Notes: generated by a model from the sequence alone, not told the origin. A DNA stretch of 64,000 nt from Limnanthes douglasii subsp. nivea (GCA_036936605.1 JAUPFV010000002.1:338956654-339020653); one strand, 5' to 3'. Counted from the first letter of the stretch, positions 47,436-59,155 are shown. Translations and numbers: made by a program.

Positions 47436-47681
47436 CAATATGTTATGCCTTAATTTATTTACACTCTTATGTTATTATACACGCTATGACTTTTCAATAC
47501 AAACCACAGTTAGAAATGATACAACGATGTAAATTGTCACACACTAAATATTGCAGGGTTAAATGTTACAAGTTGGGGCATACACAAAAATCCGAGGAGT
47601 ACATCTCTTCGTATAAAATTCGAAGGAAAACAAAAATCGCCTTATAAGGTCTTATACACAAAACACTTTGTCTATGATTAA

Positions 47682-50663
47682 TTATTGTTGGGATTTTTTG
47701 GGGGAGTCACTTTCCTCGGAATTTGACGACTCACTCTCACTGACAACGATGTGAGGAGGACGGAGATCAGGGGACACAAGTTTCCAAAAACTGCCAAGGT
47801 CATATTTGGGGTACTCCGCATGAAGTTGAGTTATCAAACCTGCTCGAACTGTGGCATCTAGATCAGCAAGGTTGCTGGTACACTTGGCATTCACAACCTT
47901 CTCCTTCTCTTCCTCTACCTGCCGAGGGAAATCTTCAATGCACTTCGCCAAATGATTTATATTATTGAAAACTACTTCATAGTCCTTGCAACAGTCAGTA
48001 AAACCTCTGCGCGCTATTTCGCCAAATGATTTATATTATTGAAAACTACTTCATAGTCCTTCATATATTCAGCAATGAGTTTCTCCTGGCCCTCGGTCTT
48101 TTTCTGATAGAGATCCCTCTCCTCTTGACAACATCTCTCTAACATAATGACATAGTTCTCTGAGGCAGATAATCTTTCATATAGTGCATCTGCCTGACTC
48201 TTCACAATCGCATGTTGTTTTTTGGCCTCTTTAAGCTGTGCAGCCAACAGGGAAGCCTTGAACTTATAATGGTTTTTTCCTGTTCTTCAAATGTGCCATC
48301 TTCTTTCCCTTCATAACAGAGGCGTGCAGCAGGCTACGTATACTTATTGAGAATTTGTCATCACGAGGAATTTCGAAGGAGCTGCTGGGAGAGCCAAGGC
48401 CAACGACGTCAAAATCGAATGTCTCCCCCTCGAGAATCCCAAGATCAATGTGTTGGAGAGGCTTACTTTGAGGCATGGGAAGTGGAGCAAGTATGGGGGC
48501 TCCTCTGGGGGAGTTGGATGTGATGTTTGGGTCCGAGGAGTGCTGGGTGTTAACTTGGATTTTTGTTTGGGAGAGTTATCTCCCATTTCATGATCAGACA
48601 CATCAAGAGCCCTTTGATCTTCAATCTCCTGGGCCGGTTCGGGGGCGTCGTTTTGAACTCTAATATCCTCGGACTGCTCCTGGATAGGCTCTAAGGCAGC
48701 CTTTTCTTTCCCTTTTGCTTTCAAGCTTTTCTTCTTCCGAGGGTGAATGGCCTTTTTCGGGGAAGGATCAGGACTGGGAGCTACTCTATTGTCCGAAGAG
48801 GCTGGGTCCGGGGCGATGTGAACTTCTAGCTGTAGCTGTTGTTGCTTAGCAGGAAGTTCCTCCTCGGGTGCATCTCGATGACTTTGTGCATAATCACGCT
48901 TCGGAAGATATATTACTATATCTTTCTTTGTTACTCGCTCTAGCACCTCATCTTGGGAAGGAGGGGTCATTAACTCTTTCAAAGACAGTCGATCAAAGGA
49001 TTTAACCTCCACAGTCTGCTCTGAGCCATATTGTTGTCACTAAAACATAAGCGAAATCGGTTTTCCTATTTTTTTAGCCCATTCACTAAGCCTCGTAAAA
49101 ACAGCAGTGGCACTCTCCACATAATCAGCATATGGCTTCAAAATTCCAGTCATAGCTACAAAAATGTTTAAGTTAAACTCTTAAACTCTCACAATTCGAA
49201 GGACTATTATAAATAAGGTGATTCGAGGACTTACATTTATTGGTCCACAGCAGAATTAATTTGTGAGGGTTCGAAGGGGTTGCTTCAGAGCCAGTCTCCC
49301 AGTGTCCTAAGAAGAAGATAAATTGTTGTCTCCATTTCTTGTGAGCTTCTAGCAAATCCTTTAGCACTTTCTGCCTTCGGTTAAACATTAACGAATAGAA
49401 TGGGAAGAATGGATTCCTAGCCAACCCGGATAGTCCGATGAACTACTCCAAGGAAAACTCTTAGCCTGAAATTCTCGAGGCCATGATGCATGCCATTAAT
49501 GTGAACCACATGTTGGGCCCAGCTTGAGAGGGGCAAAGGTCAATCTTAGCAAAATACTCGATGAAGAAGGGGTCTAAAGGAAATCTTAGTCCCCAATTCA
49601 TGATGTCAGTGTAGTCAACAAGTTCATGATCTCTAACAGATAGTGGAGTCTCTCATTCGGAGGGAAATATGATGTTGATATACGAAGGGATGCACCAACG
49701 AGTATGAAGTAGCGTTTCTTCTGAGGGAGAAAATTATTTGTACGATATATTGTAAAGAGCAACAACATGCTTATTTTCAATCCCTCGAATATTGTTGCCC
49801 ATGATGGCATCAAGTTCTAAGGGAAGGGTTACATCACCTTTTGACTTAGGGGCAATGCGTTCCGCTTGCTCATCGGACACTGTTGGAGGAGGAGTACGCG
49901 TCTGACTAGAGGATTCTGCTGAGATGTCGATTTGTTGGTCTAGATTTGTGGCTTGAATGGCTTGAGTGTTTGGATCAGGATTGATCGGGGCGGTAGGATG
50001 TTCACCGGACGACTCAGCAGAAATCTCGATGATATTACTTCTATCTGCAGCATGAGAGGCTGGAATAGACGACTCTGGGTTATCCGAGGCGATAGCTTTT
50101 CCTTTAGCAGCTAGGGCTTTGTTGCGCAGCTCTTAAATTTCTGCCTTGGTAGCCACGGTCTGTCCTGGAGAAAACCGGGGAGTCCCATTTCCTGTTATGG
50201 ATGGAGTAACTGGAAGGCTTGACATAGGATCCTCGGTCCTCGGAAGAGGAGGGTCAGCTGCTGTAGTTCGCGGAGACTCAGGGTCAGCTGCTGTAGTTCG
50301 CGGAGACTCAGGGTCAGCTGCCATCGTTCGAGGAGGCTCAGGGGTAGTTTCTGGTACATCTTTCAAACGCTTGCGCTCCTGTGAATGCTTGTCCTTGTGG
50401 TGTCTCTTTCGCTTTCCCGAAAAATGTTTGTGGTGCTTTTCTTTCCCCATTTCTTCGAGGGTAATCTGGTTGTTGACTTGATTCTGATGAGATATTTTTA
50501 GAGGGATTATGTCGGTCGAATTAGCCGGATGGGGCCACGAACCGTAGAAGGTAGTCACATCAGGTGGAGGCTGAGGCTCAGTGTATTCACCAGCAGCGAC
50601 TCGTTCCTCGAATTTTTTGCTAATAAGGAGCCACTCTGGAATTCGACGAGGTTTGTAAGCCAT
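47682..50663 (-). pseudogene. Antisense spliced gene of the Tat element (putative gypsy-type transposon protein)
   Basis: Minus strand, ATG at 50663 (MAYKPRRIPEWLL) down to a stop at 47682-47684. The first exon runs to 49235 and an intron lies at 49234-49156 (GTAAGT...TTTTTGTAG). The second exon runs to the end. Parts: a basic, Pro/Ser-rich N-terminus with a repeated SPRTTAADPE unit (50240-50330); a central region (about 49850-49240) with FIEYFAKIDLCPSQAG and NPFFPFYSLMFNRRQKVL, resembling the 'putative gypsy-type transposon' family of plant genomes; a charged segment; a coiled coil (48014-48247); and an acidic C-terminus (SESESSNSEESDS). Defects: stop at 50133, frame changes near 49740 and 49450, and two stops after the intron. 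Role unknown. Confidence 0.75.
47946..48061. repeat. 42-bp duplication inside the antisense gene
   Basis: The segment at 47946-47987 recurs at 48020-48061 (starting CGCCAAATGATTTATATTAT), separated by 32 bases. It duplicates the end of the coiled-coil coding region. Confidence 0.8.
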
Positions 50664-50720
50664 CTTTCTCTCTCTAGAAATTCTGGGTGGAAAGTTTGAG
50701 CCATTAATGAAAGAGATGGG

Positions 50721-50731
50721 TATTTATAGAG
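50721..50731 (-). promoter_or_regulatory. TATA box of the antisense gene
   Basis: The minus strand reads CTATAAATACC, some 60 bases upstream of the ATG at 50663. This gives a predicted start of transcription near 50695, with a short leader. It lies inside the element, not in the LTR. Confidence 0.7.
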
Positions 50732-51070
50732 GCCAAATGGGCTTCTAAGAAAAATAGGGCCTGGGGACATTTCTTGTTGTTTGCCTAGGGGTATTATGGG
50801 AACCTTAGGTAAAAAATTGTTGATAGAGGCGTAGGAGAAGTTGCAGAGGCAAGATCTCTCTAAAGATACGCTGACACAAAAGCATAACTGCTGATGTCAT
50901 GTCAAATTTTCACAGCCAATCATTGCAATGCCTTAGCATCGAATTCTAATGGTTGTGATATGCTCACAGGGAAAATTCCGATGGGCAAGGTTTTCAGGTA
51001 TTGGCTTGTCTTTATTAAGTCATTGCAAGGATTGGGGGGTTACACTGGTTAATATGAAATAGAAGATGTT

Positions 51071-51136
51071 TTCGAAGAGATGCATTCGAAGAGATGCATT
51101 CGAAGAGATGCATTCGAAGAGATGTTTTCGAAGAGG
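51071..51136. repeat. 14-bp tandem repeat near the 3' LTR
   Basis: Five copies of TTCGAAGAGATGCA-type units at 51071, 51085, 51099, 51113 and 51127. They lie upstream of the antisense promoter and about 100 bases before the polypurine tract. Confidence 0.9.
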
Positions 51137-51227
51137 TGCAGCATTTGAGGTATTTGTTTCGAGGAAAAGATGCTCGAAGAGATAATGAAGACTTTTTTTT
51201 TATAGTCTCAGTAAAATTATTTTTACT

Positions 51228-51243
51228 AGGACTGGGGGGCTAC
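51228..51243 (+). other. Polypurine tract of the complete Tat element
   Basis: AGGACTGGGGGG followed by CTAC directly before the 3' LTR. Confidence 0.75.
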
Positions 51244-51649
51244 TGATAAGGAAGAATAAAAGACAAGGAGAAATCGTAAAGAAGAAGCATGATATGAGAA
51301 AATTGTAAAGAATAAGTATGATAGGAGGAAAATGTAAAGAGGAGATTGTGTTAGGGGAAAATTGTATAAACTATCAAAGAAATAGCTAGAATAAGAAGAA
51401 GATAAGATGTAGGGACTAGAAATGTAATAAATGGGAATTAAAGCGTGTGGGGCCCGCAATTGTACTATAAAAGGACCACACACGCTTCACAGACCCCAAG
51501 ACGAATATAATATTACTTTCTCTCTCTACTTAAGCTAAGCTCTTATTTTCTCTCTCTAAACAGCTCATAAACAAATTAATTCAACCTACATTGACACTAA
51601 GAGATTCTCGTATCACATAATCACCCCCTGATATTCTTCAAACTCTTCA
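51244..51649 (+). repeat. 3' LTR of the complete Tat element
   Basis: 406 bases, alignable end to end with 40652-41058. Confidence 0.95.
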
Positions 51650-51654
51650 ATATG

Positions 51655-54400
51655 ATAGTGAGAAATAAGGAAGAACTCCTAGATTAGATTATGTTTGCGA
51701 GAGGTATGATATTTTTGTATCAAAAGCAAAGCTGTAAACTTGAATAAAATGAAAGTGTACGACGAATAAATGTCATTGTCTCTTTCAATTAAAAGGGCAT
51801 CTCATTGATGTACTAGCTATGCAATGACGCATGGAAGTTATAAACGGTAAGTCCAATCACGAACCTATGTACGCTTAGATAGTCATTCCCATGCTTGTAG
51901 ACTAAAACCGGATGAGGAAAAACTAGTTCGTAATTTGTATTTTCTTGGTTCGCGTCCTAGGGAGATATATAGTTATTTGAAAAATAATAACCCTAAGAAT
52001 CTTTCGAACATGCGTGAAATCTACTATTGTCGCCCAAAATAACAAGATGTTGAGCACGGGGGTACAAACTTAAATGCAATATGTGTTGGCCAAATTGAAG
52101 AATCATGGTTACTCCACGTATGAGCGGTTAAAAGACGAATAAAAAATGATCACCGATTTTTTTTTCTGCATATCCTACGAGTATAAACTTGTTGCGTACA
52201 TTTCATGATGTGTTTATCATGGATTGTAAATACAAGACGACGAAGTATTAGATGTTGTTGCTAGAGATTGTTGGAGTAAGTTTGACTTCAAATACATTTA
52301 CTCTTGCGTATGTGTTTTTGAGCGGGGATAAAATACCAAATTATACGTGGGCTTTGGGTGTTTTTCGTGGTTAGTGATGGATAGTGTATGTGTGTGTATT
52401 TCCAAGCGTTATTGTTACCGGTCAAGAGTAAGCTCTCATACGATCTATCAAATAAATATTTATGGGCACACATAACTTGCTATGCACGTGACATATTAGT
52501 AAGAACATTCGTGGAATGGTTCGAAAGCGAATGCACGATGACATGATAGTAAAACAATTTGTTGAGTTTTATGGCTACGTTGTCGAAGCGAACACGACCA
52601 AAATTTATGAATTTAAAACCTAGATGCATCGAACGAAATGTTCGCATCTTATCCCAAGTGTATTGATTACGTTATGTTTGCATGGATAACGAACTATGGT
52701 GAAAAGTTTCTTCAACATCGCACATAATATTAAACATTACGGCTAAATAACAATGAATATGCATAATTCATTTATTTTTTATTATATCACTAAGAATATA
52801 CGTCTTAATTATCTACTTCCTTTATGTAGGTGCAAAAATACTCACTCGGTCCTAAAAATACCTTGGGACGAACCACTGCAATTTTAAGCTTTTTGGGGAA
52901 AAAGTTCACAACCTCCTAACAAAGTAACATATAGGGATCCTTAAATTGTTTTAGCAAAGTATGTTTCGTTTTTTACCTGGTTTTGAAGCTACTATGGCCA
53001 ATGACCTAGTCGGTTATGTATCTCATGCAGGCCTAAAAGAATTGATGCGTCCTTAGGAAAACACATGGGTTACCTTGTGCATGTGACATTATATCAATAG
53101 CAAGAGAAGGTATATATATTCCTAAGGAAGATGTAAATATATTTTGGAGACGATTATATATTGTTCATAGATATCCCACTTTGCGTGAAGACGCTTTGCA
53201 AAATAACTATCCATCATAAGTAGGTTTTTCTTTCTCCCTAGATCTATATTAATAAAAGGTAGTTACAGCGGGTCTGGTACTGACCTCCAACCGAAGAATG
53301 AGAGAATTCCCGCCCTTGTCATTTTGGGAGATTGCCTTTTTGCTTTTGCTTCTTTCTCCGCTCCGGAGCTAGGGTAATATAAAAGTGCACGATCCAAATT
53401 TATCGTAATCGATTAGTTAACATGTTGGTTAACCGTATTCTGAAACACGGAAAAAAAAAATCATTGGCTTATCAAATTATCAATCGAGCCTTGAAAAAGA
53501 TTCAACAAAATAAAGAAACAAATCCATTATCTGTTTTACGTCAAGCAATACGTGGAGTAACTCCCGCGTGAATATGATCTCCACCAAGGCTTTAATAGTA
53601 CACAAAAGTGTATATAATGGTTTTTCTTTCTATCAATAACTAGTTCAAGTCGTAGTTTTAGCCTTGAACAACAAGATCATATTATTAAAAGGGTTGTGAA
53701 ACTTTTAAAGCCTATAACTAGTTATATTCAAAAGCCTAAAGAAACGGTTAGAGCTAAAGGTAGGCCAAAAGGAGGTGTGGATAAATCAACCAAACGAAAC
53801 CCTAATTCATGGGAATATCTTTTTAAACAAACCACTAGTGATAGCACTCCCGCGAACTCGTTAGATAGTACACCTATTAACACGTTAAGGAGCACGAGTG
53901 CCTTAAAAGTGCCTTCGTTTTTAGTACCCAAACCATCACTCATAAAAAAGAAAGTTGGTCGACCAAGGAAAATTGTGAAATAGAGGGAGTTGACTTTATA
54001 CCTGAATTGCCTCTCGGTGTTTCTACATCATTATATCACTAATTTAGTCGACGTTATCCCAGAAGGATAATGCGGATATCGGTCTGTATCACTTTCGATA
54101 TACCTTACAGAGGATAAATGAGAAAATATAAGACACGATATGTTGAAGGAATTAAATGAAAATCTTGCTTCGTGGTTGGAGGTTTATGGTTCGTCTGATG
54201 TTTTGGATGATATGGTACGTAGGTTGGATTACTTCAAATTCAACCTTTCTAGCCGTTATTGGATGATATTTATAAACATAGGCTTATTTATTGCAGCAAG
54301 GTATTTATTCATGGTATAACATGTCTCTCAAGTAGAGTCTTTAACGAATGAACCAATTAGTGGAAGTCTACTTGTGAATGTTTCAACGATTATAAAGGTC
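51655..54400 (+). pseudogene. Second MULE-OTU transposase, main part (after the Tat insertion)
   Basis: Continues the exon cut at 40651: TPRLDYVCERYDIFV here against TPRLYFKCERYSVY in the first copy. Then HSHACRLKPDEEKLVRNLYFLGS-like and NPKNLSNMREIYYC pieces, a decayed DDE core, and a SWIM-like LRKTHGLPCACDI near 53070. A basic linker follows (KGRPKGGVDKSTKRNPNSWEY, 53750-53815), then an OTU-like part: VDVIPEG with TAA then CGYRSVS near 54040-54090, and SWLEVYGS, MVRRLDYFKF, YWMIF (54170-54270). Heavily mutated. A plastid-derived stretch interrupts it between about 53220 and 53600. Confidence 0.8.
53391..53568 (+). other. rps7: Plastid rps7 fragment (NUPT)
   Basis: Reads in one frame through [26 protein letters not shown] and [17 protein letters not shown]. 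This corresponds to about codons 17-75 of chloroplast ribosomal protein S7; both ends of the gene are missing. An A run has gained three bases, keeping frame. It is a transferred organelle fragment, not a working gene. The origin of the GC-richer sequence just before it (53222-53390) is unclear. Confidence 0.9.
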
Positions 54401-54900
54401 ACAATTGCTTTCGTATATGGTTGAAAATTTGTTAAATTAAGTATATCAATTTTATTATATTTATGGGGTTTTATATTTTATTTCATACTTAATTCACTAA
54501 TTCGACATTTAATTTTACAGATAACTACTCCTCCCGATGGATCGTCGCCGTCATTATACTCGGTGTGGGGTACCCACGTCATAGATAAAGTGAGTCAATG
54601 AGCACATCCGTAATACCGTATGTTCAACAAGTTTACGCAAGTTATGTCGGTTATGAATACTTATAGAAGAATAATGAGGGAAAAATTGGGCAGATAAGAT
54701 GAAGAGTCGATGACAACTATTAGGTGGAAGGAGTAGCACCGAATGGTTTCCTACTATTAAGTAGAGTGACATATGTATATTGTTATAACTAATGGAATGC
54801 TGCATACATATTGGAGTAGTCTATATGTTTCTAGCTATTAGTAGAGAAATGATTGAAAAGCCACGCGTGCGTATATTTCAAGCAAATTGGAAAATATTGT
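54400..54900. other. Decayed tail of the MULE relic
   Basis: No further protein motifs recognised; the terminal region of the element is presumably here. Confidence 0.35.
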
Positions 54901-55918
54901 ATAAATATTCGAGGAGACCTTATGTATAATGGTGTGAAGCTTTGATTCGAGGAGACCTCAAGTGTAATGTTGAGAAACTTTGATTCGATGAGACCTTGAG
55001 TACAATATTAGATATCTTGATTCACGGAAAATTTAAATACAATATTATACGAAGATGATAAGTGCAGAAAATAAACCGTTTTGATGCAATAATGAATGAT
55101 TTGCATTCAAGGCAACCTAAAGTATGGTGGTTTGCAGTTTTAATTTGAATGGCTTCGAAGATTTCTAGTTCTTATTCATCATTCTTTCTAAGAATTAGGG
55201 GCTACCGATAAGGATACAAATTATCATGGACTTAAAATAATAACATTAAGGTTGTAATAAATAAATTGTAAAGATATAAGAGGAGATTAATATTATTTAT
55301 AAATATAAATGACCGCAATGCAATTTACTATTTAGGTTTTGAACAGTAACTCGTCCCTCGACTATCGCACTTGGTGACAGATAGTCCCTTGACTATCCAG
55401 TTTGGATAAAGTTAATCCCCTTGCATGTGTTTACTATCAATTTTTGTGACAGATAGTCCTTCAACTATTCATTTTTGATAAATTTAGTCCTTTGACTTTC
55501 TATTTTTGATAAAGTTAGTCCTCTTAATAAACATGCGCATGGGACTAACTTTATCCAAACTGGATAGTCCATGGACTACCAACAGACTTTTGAAAGTCCA
55601 GGGACTATATGTCCCCAAAGTGGATAGTCCAGGGACTACGAACGGACTTTTGAAAGTCCAGGGACTATCTGTCACCAAAGTCGATAGTCCAGGGACGAGT
55701 TACTGTTCAAAGCCTTACTATTTGTGTAACCAAATGAGTTAAAGTCTTTTCACACTCCTATAAATAGGACATGAGATAATGAATAAAATATCCGACTTTA
55801 TTTTTTCAGTTGAGTTCTACTTTTTGTTTTTTTCACTAGAATACTTCAATTTACATTCTCTCTCTAGAAATATAATTGCACTTCAAATTGTTCTACTAGA
55901 AATCCATAACACTTAACA
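54900..55918 (+). mobile_element. 3' end of a Tat-like element: internal repeats, polypurine tract and LTR
   Basis: GATTCGAGGAGACCT-like repeats (54908-54995) and a purine tract AATTAGGGGCTAC lie directly before CGATAAGG at 55206. This matches the PPT and TGATAAGG junction of the complete element. The LTR-like part runs to about 55918 (...ACTTAACA), with TATA box CCTATAAATAGG near 55757. A MULE MITE is inserted at 55335-55714. No coding sequence of this element remains. Confidence 0.6.
55335..55714. mobile_element. MULE-type MITE with 9-bp target duplication
   Basis: 380 bases with long inverted ends sharing TTTGAACAGTAACTCGTCCC, flanked by TTACTATTT (55325-55333 and 55715-55723). The right arm contains a tandem unit of about 60 bases built from TAGTCCAGGGACTA and GGACTTTTGAAAGTCC. 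No coding capacity. Confidence 0.85.
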
Positions 55919-55920
55919 AT

Positions 55921-57450
55921 TATGGTATTTGTAAAACTTATTATTTTGTTCATCCATTGGCATATTTATTAGAGCTGGTTTCTAAGGTTAAAATGATTAT
56001 TGGCTCTTTCAAAGATAGTTGCCATATTCTCATTTAACTCTCCAAAATATTCTGGTTTTATCCATTGGTTAGGCCTCACCCGAGGAGGTTAATAACTAGT
56101 TGGTTGAGAATGTACTCCTCATGTTAGATGGGGAAGACTGGTATTTGTCCTCGGATGAGATGGTACCTGAGAATTTGAAGAGCTTCCCTGATATTCTTGA
56201 CCAATAGGTGCATGCCCCAAATTTCTTTAAATGGAACTTGATCCACCTCGAACTCTTATCAACTCTTCCAGCTTAATGTGTTCTTCAACTTGAACCATTA
56301 AAGCTTCAAATGTTAATATCTTTTTCCTCGTAATCTCGTTTTCAAAATCCCATGGAAGAAATCCTTGCCTAAAAGCTACCATGGAAATAAGTTATTCACA
56401 ATCTTCCAATTCTGTCTTTGTAAACACAAATCATCTAGTATAATATTTTAATTTTTCCCTTGCTGCATGTTTGCATTGTATTATTGTATTACCATTCACT
56501 CGCATCTCTTTGGTTCCCAAGAATTATCTTCGGAATGCAGTGTTAAAACTCCTAAGGTTGGCTATTGATCCCTTCAAAATTTCTACTATACCACTTTAGG
56601 CTAATGCTTTTAAAAGTTACGAGAACACTCTACACACTAATCTATCATCATCTTCGAAGTTGTCAATTTTCCATTTTTATCAAAATATGAATATTTTTCT
56701 TTAAAGCTGTACAATCCGCAATATCATGTCTAATATTGTTATGGTATTTGCAGAACTTATTATTTCGTTCCTCATTTGGCCTATTGGAGCTGGTTTTCTA
56801 AAGTTAACATGATTTTTGGCCTTTTCAAAGATGGTTGCCACATTCTTAGTTAACTCCGCAAAATATTATGGCCTTATCCTTTGGTTGGGCATCACCCGAT
56901 GAGGTTGATAACTAGTTGGTTGAGAAGGTACTCCTACTGTTTGAGGAGGAAAACTAGTATTTTCCCATCGGACGAGATGGTGCCTGGGAATTCGAAGAGC
57001 TTCTCTGATATTTGTTTACCAGTAGGTGCATGCTCTGAATTTCTTTTAATGAAACTTGATCCACCTCGAACTCTTTTCGACTCTTCCACCTTAATTTGTT
57101 CTTCAACTTGAGCCGTTAAGGCTCTAAATGTTAATGATATTATCCTTGTAGTCTCGTTTGCTAAATCCCCTAGAAGCAATCATCGCCTAAAAGCTCGCAC
57201 GGTAACAAGCTCTTCAGAATCTTCCAATTTTATCTATGTTAACATAAATTGTCTAGTATAATCTTTTAATTTCTACCCTACTGCATGTTTGCATTTTATT
57301 ATTGTATCACCGTTAGCTCACATTGTTTTTCTTCCCACGAATTATCTTCGAAATATAGTGTAAAAATGTCTAAAGTTGGTTATAGATCTTTAAAAAATTC
57401 TATTATACCACTTTAGGGCAGTGCCTTTAAAATTTTGCGAGAACACTCTA
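55921..57450 (-). pseudogene. Tandemly duplicated gypsy gag fragment
   Basis: Two copies (about 55921-56655 and 56735-57450) of the same minus-strand gag region: RVFSQNFKGTALKWYNR and TNFRHFYTIFRR at the start of the right copy, and FRALTAQVEEQIKVEESKR later, with equivalents in the left copy. A KYHNNIRHDIADCTALKK knuckle region lies between them (about 56690-56740). Many stops. The right copy is cut by a copia LTR at 57451 and the left copy by the Tat LTR ending at 55918. Confidence 0.8.
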
Positions 57451-57945
57451 TGTTGGGAATTTTGTTTAGAGATTTCCGAATAAACTCTGAAGTCTTGTTT
57501 TGACAATTTCAGATTGAAATTATTTTGGTGGTTCTCCAAAATTTTCAACCGGATAAAATCAGAGCGTATGTATTTGAACAACCAGAATGAATTTTTATTG
57601 TTATTCTTTTTTTCTTCAACAGAACCATACTTATTTATTCAACCAAATTTCAAAAACTGTAAAACAGTTTTAAGTCCAATAACGACTATAATTTTAAATA
57701 ATAAAAACGGCCAAAATTATTCAAATTCAAATTTGAATTAATTTTCCAAATTCAAAATTTCCATGAATATTCACAATAGCCTTATCATTTAAAATAAATT
57801 TAACCACTACCAGGAGCCGCCATTTGGACCCACTAATCATAATATATTCTTACAAGCGTGTACTCCACACTCTCCGACTTGCTCGATAATATATTATGAC
57901 TGCATTGGTCGACTAGTCAATCTAATTACACTAAAATATCCAACA
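57451..57945 (-). repeat. Ty1/copia 3' LTR
   Basis: 495 bases with ends TGTTGG...CCAACA. On the minus strand it is directly preceded by the purine tract AAAATGGGGGAAGAT (57946-57960), fixing it as the 3' LTR of a minus-strand element. Confidence 0.85.
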
Positions 57946-57960
57946 ATCTTCCCCCATTTT

Positions 57961-59060
57961 AGTGCAATTCATGATTAACTAAAACAAACTCACAACAAAT
58001 AACAAATTTATGCATAAATGAAATATTGTAACGATTGAATTTCATATTAGTATATTATACAGTCCAAATATTCGAATATCAAGGTATCACTAAGGATTGA
58101 ACCTTTACTATCCATAATGAATACTCGAAGATAATATACACATAAATTTACATTCTCAAATGTTCTTACTTGACACTATCTTTTACTAGCCTTGTGTCAT
58201 TATCCTTCTTAAGCATATCAAAGCCAAGTCCTAGCTTCTTGAAGCGGCTAAACTTCATGCTTAAATAGGTAGATCTTTTACTCTTGCACATGCATATGCA
58301 ATTTTTCAAAAGAGCTATTAAGAAGATAAACTTCAACCTCCACAACTTGCATGTCTGAACACATACTTTGGAATAATACTACTAATGTGTTCCAATCTCT
58401 AGATGTTAAGCTTTCCACATTGAATTCAACACCTAATGTCATATTAGATGGGAATTGGGTATCTTAACACGAGAGATTTCAAATGGACTTTTAATCCCAT
58501 CCCAATAGCCGATTTGTGCACAAAATCTCTACTTAACCCTTTGGTTAAATTATCGACTAAATCATATCGAGTTCTCACAAACTCTACTGCAATAACATCA
58601 TTCATGATCCGCTCCCGAATCATAATCTGTCTGACACCTAAGTGTCAAGCCTTACCTTTGTAATAGAGTTAGGTGGTATCTTTTGGACTACAACAAAATT
58701 TCATACATTAAATTTCTTAGCCACTCAACTTCTTTACTAGTTGTTGCTAATGCCACAAACTCGGATTTCATTGTTGAATCAGTAATTCAACTTTGTTTCT
58801 TAGATGCCCAAGAGATAACAAGTCCTCCAAGTAGAAATACACATAACTCGCATCCGAATATACTACTAAGCATTCTAACAACAAATCCAATATCCGACCT
58901 AGTTCTAGTCATCACATACATATACCAAGATTCCTTTCAGCTTCTTCCAAATCTTTCATCTCAAAACTAGACGATAAGAATTTCTAGGTTTCTTCAAGTT
59001 GATTTGGTCAATGCCAAAAATCAAAATGTCACTCACATACATATCAAAATTTACCAAATT
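57961..59060 (-). pseudogene. Ty1/copia pol 3' remnant (end of RT and RNase H)
   Basis: The minus-strand reading has SDILIFGID near 59020 (the RT YVDD region), then RNase H motifs ISWASKKQS, DSTMKSEFVALATTSKE and EWLRNLMYEI (58690-58860), and a weak end (KSAIG-like, near 58500). Large deletions and stops. The 5' parts of the element are missing. Confidence 0.75.
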
Positions 59061-59155
59061 TGTAAATTATGTTATATCCGAATAACATCAAAATTTACCA
59101 AATTCTTATATCTGAATAACATCAAAATTGACCAAATTTATAAATTATAATATCA
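59044..59155. repeat. Three short direct repeats of ATCAAAATTTACCAAATT
   Basis: Copies at about 59045, 59089 and 59122 with TATATC(C/T)GAATAAC between them, at the inner edge of the copia remnant. Confidence 0.7.

Larger units (their letters stand above)
40652..51649 (+). mobile_element. Full-length Tat-lineage Ty3/gypsy retrotransposon with antisense gene
   Basis: 10,998 bases. LTRs 40652-41058 and 51244-51649 begin TGATAAGG and end CTCTTCA, flanked by ATATG at 40647-40651 and 51650-51654. Order: LTR, PBS, gag, protease, RT, RNase H, second RNase H, integrase, tandem repeats, antisense gene, polypurine tract, LTR. The second RNase H and absence of a chromodomain place it in Tat. Several stops and frameshifts make it non-autonomous. 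By eye the LTRs differ at about 18 of 406 aligned sites plus one gap. Confidence 0.95.

Noticed and set aside
53391..53568. rps7 as a working nuclear gene
   Set aside because: Only an internal piece is present, with no start, no transit peptide and no complete end.
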